Below the pieces are notes generated by a model, which was not told the DNA's origin, made no database searches, and saw only the letters and a list, made by a program, of their open reading frames with translations. A DNA stretch of 64,000 nucleotides from Puffinus mauretanicus (taxonomy: Eukaryota; Chordata; Aves; Procellariiformes; Procellariidae): assembly GCA_023333565.1 (NCBI GenBank), contig JAJKFH010003463.1, forward strand, positions 1-64,000, given 5' to 3'. Position numbers and translations under genes: made by a program. Positions 56,369 through 64,000 of the stretch are shown here, in pieces; position 1 is the stretch's first letter; every line of letters begins with the position of its first letter.

Positions 56369-59300
56369 AATTTGCCAAGACATGACAATTTACAGTCAAG
56401 TGCTCCTCACAAAACACGGGGCAATTGTGAGTTCATTCCTGTGTATATGTGGGTGTTTGTGTAAATTCAACTTTTGCACAATATTTTCCCTAAATGTCAT
56501 CTCTTCCTCAGAGATACTTCAATACGTGTGCCCCTTTATTTCATGTAGTCACTCATGTGTGTATACAGATATTCTGCCTGCCCCTTACCTATCCCTATGA
56601 CAGGCTGAGATATATCTGTTAACTATCCCATTTGCTGTAAAAGCCAGCTGGAGACTAACTATCTTTTCATATTTCATGGATCATGGATCATCCATAAAAA
56701 CATCCTATTTCTTCTGCTCCTGTTGCTGATCCAGAGAGGTCATTACCTCTCTGCCCTCATGCTCCTGCTCATACAACATACCTGAGCAACTTCTGGCTTC
56801 TGGAGCTCTCCTGTTGGGCCTGCTTACATATCATGATAGTAAAGATGCAAAAGCATCAGTCCAAACATACAATAGAAACAGCAGGCTTCATAAGTATAGG
56901 GGGAAGGGAGAGAGAGCAGACCCCACGCCCCAAAAAAACCACCAAACAGGGGGCTTGCACTCACTAGAGTTTTCCCACCTGTGAGTTTAGCATGTCCCCT
57001 GCTCACTAATTGCTGTGAAAAGCTCATATGCTGCACAAGACACTGGCCTGCCATACTTCTGACAGCTAAACTCATGTAAAAAAGCAAAAAAAACTACAGC
57101 CAGGATGCACAGCCTCATGGGAGTACGCAGGCTACAGACAGCCGAGTGCTTTTCAGAACATATTAATTAACACGTGAAAGGTGACTGTAATAATTTGAAA
57201 GTATTTCACTAACGCTTCTGCAGCCAGTCATAATTTTTAATTGATGTGTCTAAACAGTGAAGCAATCTCTCCTCAAATTTATTACACTTAAAGAAAGTGA
57301 CAGCAAGACATTACACTTGATTAGATACCCAAGAACAAATTCAATAATCACTTTAGGACTCCGGTTCAATACACTGTCAGAGCAAGCCTGGATGGCTCAT
57401 CTCTGTAGCCTCACAGTTTAATCTTCAGCACTGCTTTCCCCTCTTCAAAGTACGGTCACAGCAGAGACCCATATCCATTGCTTTAGGGCTCTGTGCTGCC
57501 TGAATTTCCATTTCAACATAGCCGAATTGGGAATCAGGCACCCAGAAGCAGCTCTAGTGTTCCTGAAGAAAATACCCAATCAAGCTGGACTCTGAGAGAT
57601 GCAAATCTAGCATATATCCTAGTTCTTCTGTTGTAACATGAACCTCTTTAGTTTGGCTGGTGAACATTTGCCTTACACTGACAGGTTTTGCTTGGTTTAC
57701 TGTGCCCAGCTGTGGGGTAGTACTCCCTTCTCTCCTATAGCTCAGAGGGTCTTTTGGACTCTCATATGGAGGGTCCTAGCTCAAGACAATTCCACCAGCT
57801 TTTACAAGTTTGACAACATTCTTTTTTGGGGAAGTTGGTTTTTAACACAACCAACATACCTAAAGGCCTTAAGGTCCCATTCAGTGTGCCATGAGACCAA
57901 ACAGCTGATAGAGGACTTGGTGCTCTACCCTGGCAATTCCCCTACCTAATGAGTAGGGGGAATGTTCTTAGGAACAACATAGGAAGAAAAGCAGAAAGTC
58001 ACAAGGAGATTTGACAGAGGTGGGAAAGCTGAGAGACGTTATGGTTGAAATCCAGTAAATCTTTTTATTTCAGATGTTCTTAGGAAGCCTTTGTTCTCCT
58101 CCTCCCTCTTGCTTCTGGCAAGGAATGCAGCCAAGGATGTGCTCTGGTGAATCACAGGTAACTTACTATTTGAACAGACACATCAGCTCAAGCACATACA
58201 ACAGCAGCAGTGGTCCCAAACCCCAGCCCCCCCTTTGATTGTTCTGGAAGAACAATCCAGATTCCAATAGGCCCACAGAAGGAGCTATGTGCTTTAATGG
58301 AAATCAAACAGAACCCAAATGAGTTTGTCCCAGGCAAAGGGTTTTAGGACAACCTTGCTCCATAGGGCTTTCATAGCACTGTGCAACAGCCCATGGGGAA
58401 CACACTGCCTCTAGTTTCCATTGCACCAGCATACCTCCTGGCACTGACAGAAAGCACAATGCATGCAGATGCAAGGGCAAGACAGGCTTCAAGTAGAGAG
58501 GGAACTGGAAATAGCTAAGGATAGTAGCCCTTCAGTTCTGTCAGAGAATAAAAGCCCCTGATGCTCTTATGCTTCTCCAGACTACTTAATATCTGCTGTG
58601 TGGCACACAGTGGTCTTTGGCTAAGTAAAGTGGAGAGCCTGAAGAGAGGCATGCGTCGGCCTACTATCATTTGGAGTGGATCAGGCTGCTCAGCACTTGA
58701 TCAAGAGACCTTCAGGGTCCCATGGGATAACAGGCAGCCTTGAGGCATTGCTGAGATCATTCTGGCATTTCAATTCACAAGGTCAGAGCTCAGTCACAGC
58801 CTGCCTATGTTAAATGATTCTAATGGTTTTTGAATCAACGCATTGAAGAGGCGGGATTAAACTACGAGATGAAGGCATAAAGGAAGTGTCCAAATATGCA
58901 AAGCCTGCGGGGGTAGACTTACAGGGCACAAGGGTAGCCATGGGGCACAAGGAGCATAGTGGTTGTGATAAGTACCTGTTATGCCTGTGGACGTAGCAGC
59001 AAGCCAAACTGAGATTCACTGATCCATTCTGGGATCCATTCCCATAGCTAGCAATAAAGGTCCCAGTCCTTGCTGCAAAACATACCACCGTGGGGCTGGC
59101 AATCAGGACACCCCTTAATTTTCAATGTAAGAAAAATGGACTGACAGGAAGAGAGAATAAATAGTAAGGTGTGGAGAGTAATATGTTATCCAGCAAGCAG
59201 CTTATGCATAAAAAAAATCAAATGGAAGTTACTGTAATTGTACCAGAAGCCTGGAAACTCGCAGTTTTTGGGAAACAGGAGCAGTATACCTCTAATCAAA

Positions 59301-60928
59301 AGGCCTCTAAGAAACAGGTATCAAACACCTGGCAGCCACTCGCACAGGACACAATGACTAGAACAGAGTCATGAAATGTGGGGCTTGAGGCCATTGCGTA
59401 TATTCCCTACAACCTCTTATTATCAACTTCAATTTGCATAGCAATGAATTTGATGAAATCATGGCAAGAAAAAGTTGAAAATATAGTCAGCTTCAAAGTC
59501 AGTAGTTGCATATTAGCATATGCCTACACTCTCTAACATTAGTGTCACAGACTGCCTTCTGAGATGTCATTCCATGGAAACTGAGGCCATACAGTGTGTG
59601 CTAAGCAGGGACACTGTACAGACCATATCAGAGCAGGACGTAGGTCAAGGACCTAGGGCAAGTTTCAGCAGAAGGGAGACGCAGAGTCCAACCAGCATGG
59701 ACGTGCAGGAATTACTCACAGAGAAGATCTGCTCATTTTTTCCATTGTAACATCTACCAAACTCCATGGCTAGGATTCAAGAACCATATCCTAATACAGT
59801 TATTGTAGGTTAATGAAACAACTGACAAGGTTGCAAGTTTATAACAAGAGTAAATTACACATGGCTGGTCAGACTTAATTTTATGCTACAGCTTTATTAA
59901 CAATTATCCCCCATAAGCACCATGTGTCTTTATAGTATCTACCAGATGCTCTGCAACTAGTGCTTTTCATTTCACACATCATAAATGCACCAGCAAAATA
60001 AAACAGAAGTGTGATGCTGAAAGAGTCTGTCCTGAACATCATTTGACTATGCACATTCAACAGCAACATTCAAAAACCTCCATCTTTTGTAGGTATCACA
60101 GCTACAGAAGACCTCAAGTACCCCAAGCCTGCATGTTAAAGGAAAAGTGAGCGAAGCCTGTTTTTATACCATCTTGTGATGCTAATCTTGATGCTAGCCC
60201 CAAGTTGCAAGGGGTGCACTGGATTGGTACGGCAACACGTGGTCAGGTTCTGTGCAGCAGTTGTAGGACAAGTGCACTATTACAAAAAGTCTCTTATTCA
60301 GTTGGCATTATCAAAAATGCTGCAATGAGACACCTATACACAACCCCAACCATGCTCATGCCAGCAGCCCAAGGCCTGCAGCTCCTTTATGATTTTTTTA
60401 AAAGTGAAGTCCAGTTGCACATCCTACTCATATCCTAGTGATCATAATGGAAATTAACTGCCTGCCAGTGACATCAGCCAGCAACTTAAGTCTACAATTG
60501 AATGTTTCAGAGGCTCTTTTCTGTTAACAGAAGTAATTTTACTTCCAGCAGTGGGATCACCACCATGAACTAGGCTATACACATCCTAGGTACAATCTGA
60601 GGAGGGGATGGCTGGTTGCCATTGTGTCTATGGTTAACTCCACCAACTACACCATGCACACCTTCTTTAAGCACTTCTATACAAGCCATACATCTGTCCT
60701 GGTGAAAATGGGAGGTGAAACAGAGTGTCTTATATAAATGTCACCAAAAGACGAAGCACTAGGAAGAGTACAAAGTCACCTGAACACTGGCTGCACCACT
60801 GGTAGACTTCTTAGCCCATTCACTGAAGTCAACAAAACTGTGAAAGAACACAGAGGCTTGAAATCTCTCTTACCATCACACAGGATAGAAGCCCATTGGG
60901 GCACAAAGTACATCAGGAATAGAATCCC
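56369..60928 (-). other. SHB intron, no gene or repeat recognised
   Basis: 4.6 kb of AT-rich intron with short chance frames only. Confidence 0.45.
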
Positions 60929-62985
60929 GTGTTTCACCACCTTCATCGTAAAAAACTTCTTCCTTATATCTAGTCTGAATCTCTCTTTTTAGAGAGTCTG
61001 AAACTCTCTTTCAGTTTAAAACCATTACCCCTTGTCCTATTGCTACAGGCCTTACCGAAAAGTCTGTCTCTATCTTTTTTATAAGTTCCTTTTAAGGATT
61101 GAAAGGCTACAATAACGTCTCCCCAGAGCCTTCTCTTCTCCACGCTGAAAAACCCCAACACTTTCAGCCTTTCCTCATAGGAGAGGTGTTCTAGCCCTCT
61201 GATCATTTTTGTGGCCCTCCTCTGGACCCGCTCCAACAGGTCCATGTCTTTCCTGTACTAAGGACTCCGGAGCTGGATGCAGTACTCCAGGTGGTGTCTC
61301 ACCAGAGTGGCAGAATCACCTCCCTCAACGTGCTGGCCACGCTTCTTTTTGTGCAGCCCAGGATATGGTTGGTTTTCTAGGCTGCAAGCGCACATTGCTG
61401 GCTCACGTCCAGCTTTTCATCCACCAATCCTTCTCCACAGGGTTGCTTTCAATCCCTTCATCCCCCAGCCTGTATTGATACCAGGGGTTGTTGCCCCAAC
61501 CCAGGTGCAGGACCTTGCACTTGGCCTTGTTGAACCTCATGAGGTTCACACAGGCCCACTTCTTGAGCTTGTCCAGGTCGCTCTGGATGGCATCCCATCC
61601 CTCAGGTGTGTCAACTGTACCACTCAGCTTGGTGTTGTCTGCAAACTTGCTGACGGTGCACTTGATCCCACTCTCTATGTCATTGATGAAGGTATTAAAC
61701 AGTACTAGTCCCAATATGGACGCCTGAGGGACACCAGTCATCATTGATTTCCATCCAGACATTGAGCTGCTGACCACTACTCTCTGGACGTGACCATCCA
61801 GCCAATTCCTTATCCATTGAACAGTCCATCCATCAAATCCATATCTCTAGTTTTGAGAGAAAGATGTGGGGGACCGAGTCAAAGGCCTTACAGAAGTCCA
61901 GATAGATGACATCCATAGCCCTTCCCATGTCTACTGATATAGTCACTCCATCATAGAAGTCCACTATGTTGGTCAGGCAAGACTTGCCCTTGGTGAAGCC
62001 ATGCTGGCTGTCTCTAATAACCTCCCTGTCCTCCATGCGCCTTCGCATAGCTTCTAGGAGAACCTGTTCCATAATCTTCCCAGGCACAGAGGTGAGGCTG
62101 ACAGGTCGGTAGTTCCCAGGGTATTCCTTTCTACTCTTTATAAAAATGGATGTAATGTTTCCCTTTTTCCAGTCGCCAGGGACTTCACCTGACTGCCATG
62201 ACTTTTCAAATATCATGGTGAGCATCTTGGCAACTACATCAGCCAATTCCCTCAGGACTGTGGGATGCATCTCATCAGGTCCCACAGACTAACATATGTT
62301 CAGATTCCTCAGGTGGTCATGAACCTGGCCTTTTCTTACAGTGGGAGGGACTTTGGTTCCCCAGTCCTGCCTTGAGGTCCATATACTCCAGAAGTGTGGG
62401 AAGAGGTTGCCAGTGAAGACTGAGGCAAAAAGCCTTCTCCTTGTCCGTTGTTACCAGTTTGCCACTTGTGTTCATCAGGGACCTTCCTTTGACCTTCCTT
62501 TTCTAGGTGACATACCTATAGAAGCCCTTCTTATTATTCTTTGCATCCTTTGCCAAGTTCAGCTCCAGCTGTGCCTTGGCCTTCCTGACACCATCCCTAC
62601 ACAATCGGGCAGTTCCCAATACTCTTCCCAGGATACCTGTCCCTGCTTCCACTGCCTGTGCATTTCCTTCTTGCTCTTTAGTTTGACCAGCAGGTCTTGA
62701 CTCATTCATGCCAGTCTCTTGCCTTCCTTTCCTGATTTCTTACACCTGGGTATCGAGAGCTCTTGCCCTCTATGGAAAGTGTCCTTAAAGATCTGTCAGC
62801 TCTGTTTTGTTCCCTTGTCCCTGAGGGCAGTTTCCCATGGGGTCCTATTGACTAACTGGAATAGCTGGAAGTTTGCTTTCCTAAAATTCAGGGTCCTGAC
62901 TTACTCTTCGCCTGACCCATATCCCTCAAGACTGTGAACTCCACCAGTGCATGATCACTGCAGCCCAGGCTGCCTGCAATCTTGA
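60929..62985 (-). mobile_element. CR1 LINE (~2.06 kb), lacking its 3' tail
   Basis: On the minus strand the order is late endonuclease/linker (62985-62500), reverse transcriptase at 62285-61833 ([54 protein letters not shown] with the catalytic Asp), 61777-61403 ([20 protein letters not shown]), and the ORF2 end at 61245-60970 ([20 protein letters not shown]). The similarity stops near 60929 at GTGAAACAC, before the usual last ~200 bases, so the 3' end is missing. Stops and shifts are present. It has the same orientation as SHB. Confidence 0.92.

Positions 62986-64000
<1,015 letters not shown>

Overview
This is vertebrate nuclear DNA, almost certainly from a bird. The evidence is several CR1 retrotransposon copies with the typical 3' tail of short ATTCTATG-like units, bird-type ERVL and class II endogenous retroviruses (ERVs), long AT-rich non-coding stretches and one split host gene. 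The only host coding sequence I can support is the 3' end of SHB (SH2-domain adapter B), on the minus strand. The first half of the SH2 domain is the exon at 63470-63589. The second half and the stop codon are in the exon at 44817-45000. An intron of about 18.5 kb separates them, and its splice sites and codon phase agree exactly. SHB lies on the Z chromosome in chicken, so this may be Z-linked, but that is inference. Everything left of about 42.2 kb lies 3' of SHB and is a graveyard of mobile elements in AT-rich DNA.

Layout. 1-1577: the 5' end of an ERVL-type provirus on the minus strand, running off the window, with a gag-like frame open for 320 codons. 2689-3279 and 5313-5908: ERVL-type LTRs, the second a clean solo LTR with a 5-bp target duplication. 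9913-11550: a minus-strand composite retroviral element flanked by a 6-bp duplication. It has initiator-Met primed outer LTRs and, in the middle, a foreign LTR with a Lys-type primer site. About 12.2-12.55 kb: an LTR-like block. 14.78-24.02 kb: an old plus-strand ERV remnant (RNase H, integrase, env), split by a young minus-strand provirus at 16459-23422. 25318-27025: an ERVL-type LTR plus a truncated pol. 33.44-35.61 kb: a CR1 copy of about 2.2 kb. 36.8-38.96 kb: an ERVL pol remnant with a CR1 tail inserted in it. The SHB intron carries three CR1 copies and a solo LTR.

The most interesting object is the young provirus. It has gag (674 aa), dUTPase-protease (215 aa or more) and pol (885 aa) free of internal stops, nearly identical LTRs and a perfect 6-bp duplication. 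It has no env: an AT-rich tandem-repeat tract fills that place. Its primer site matches initiator tRNA-Met. The leader directly after it reads like the 5' half of that tRNA in the sense direction, including a complete anticodon-arm hairpin, followed by a second copy of the primer-site core. The same arrangement is present in the older relative at 11.31-11.37 kb. Gag and pol share one frame, while dUTPase-protease lies in the +1 (or -2) frame relative to gag, which is unusual for this class.
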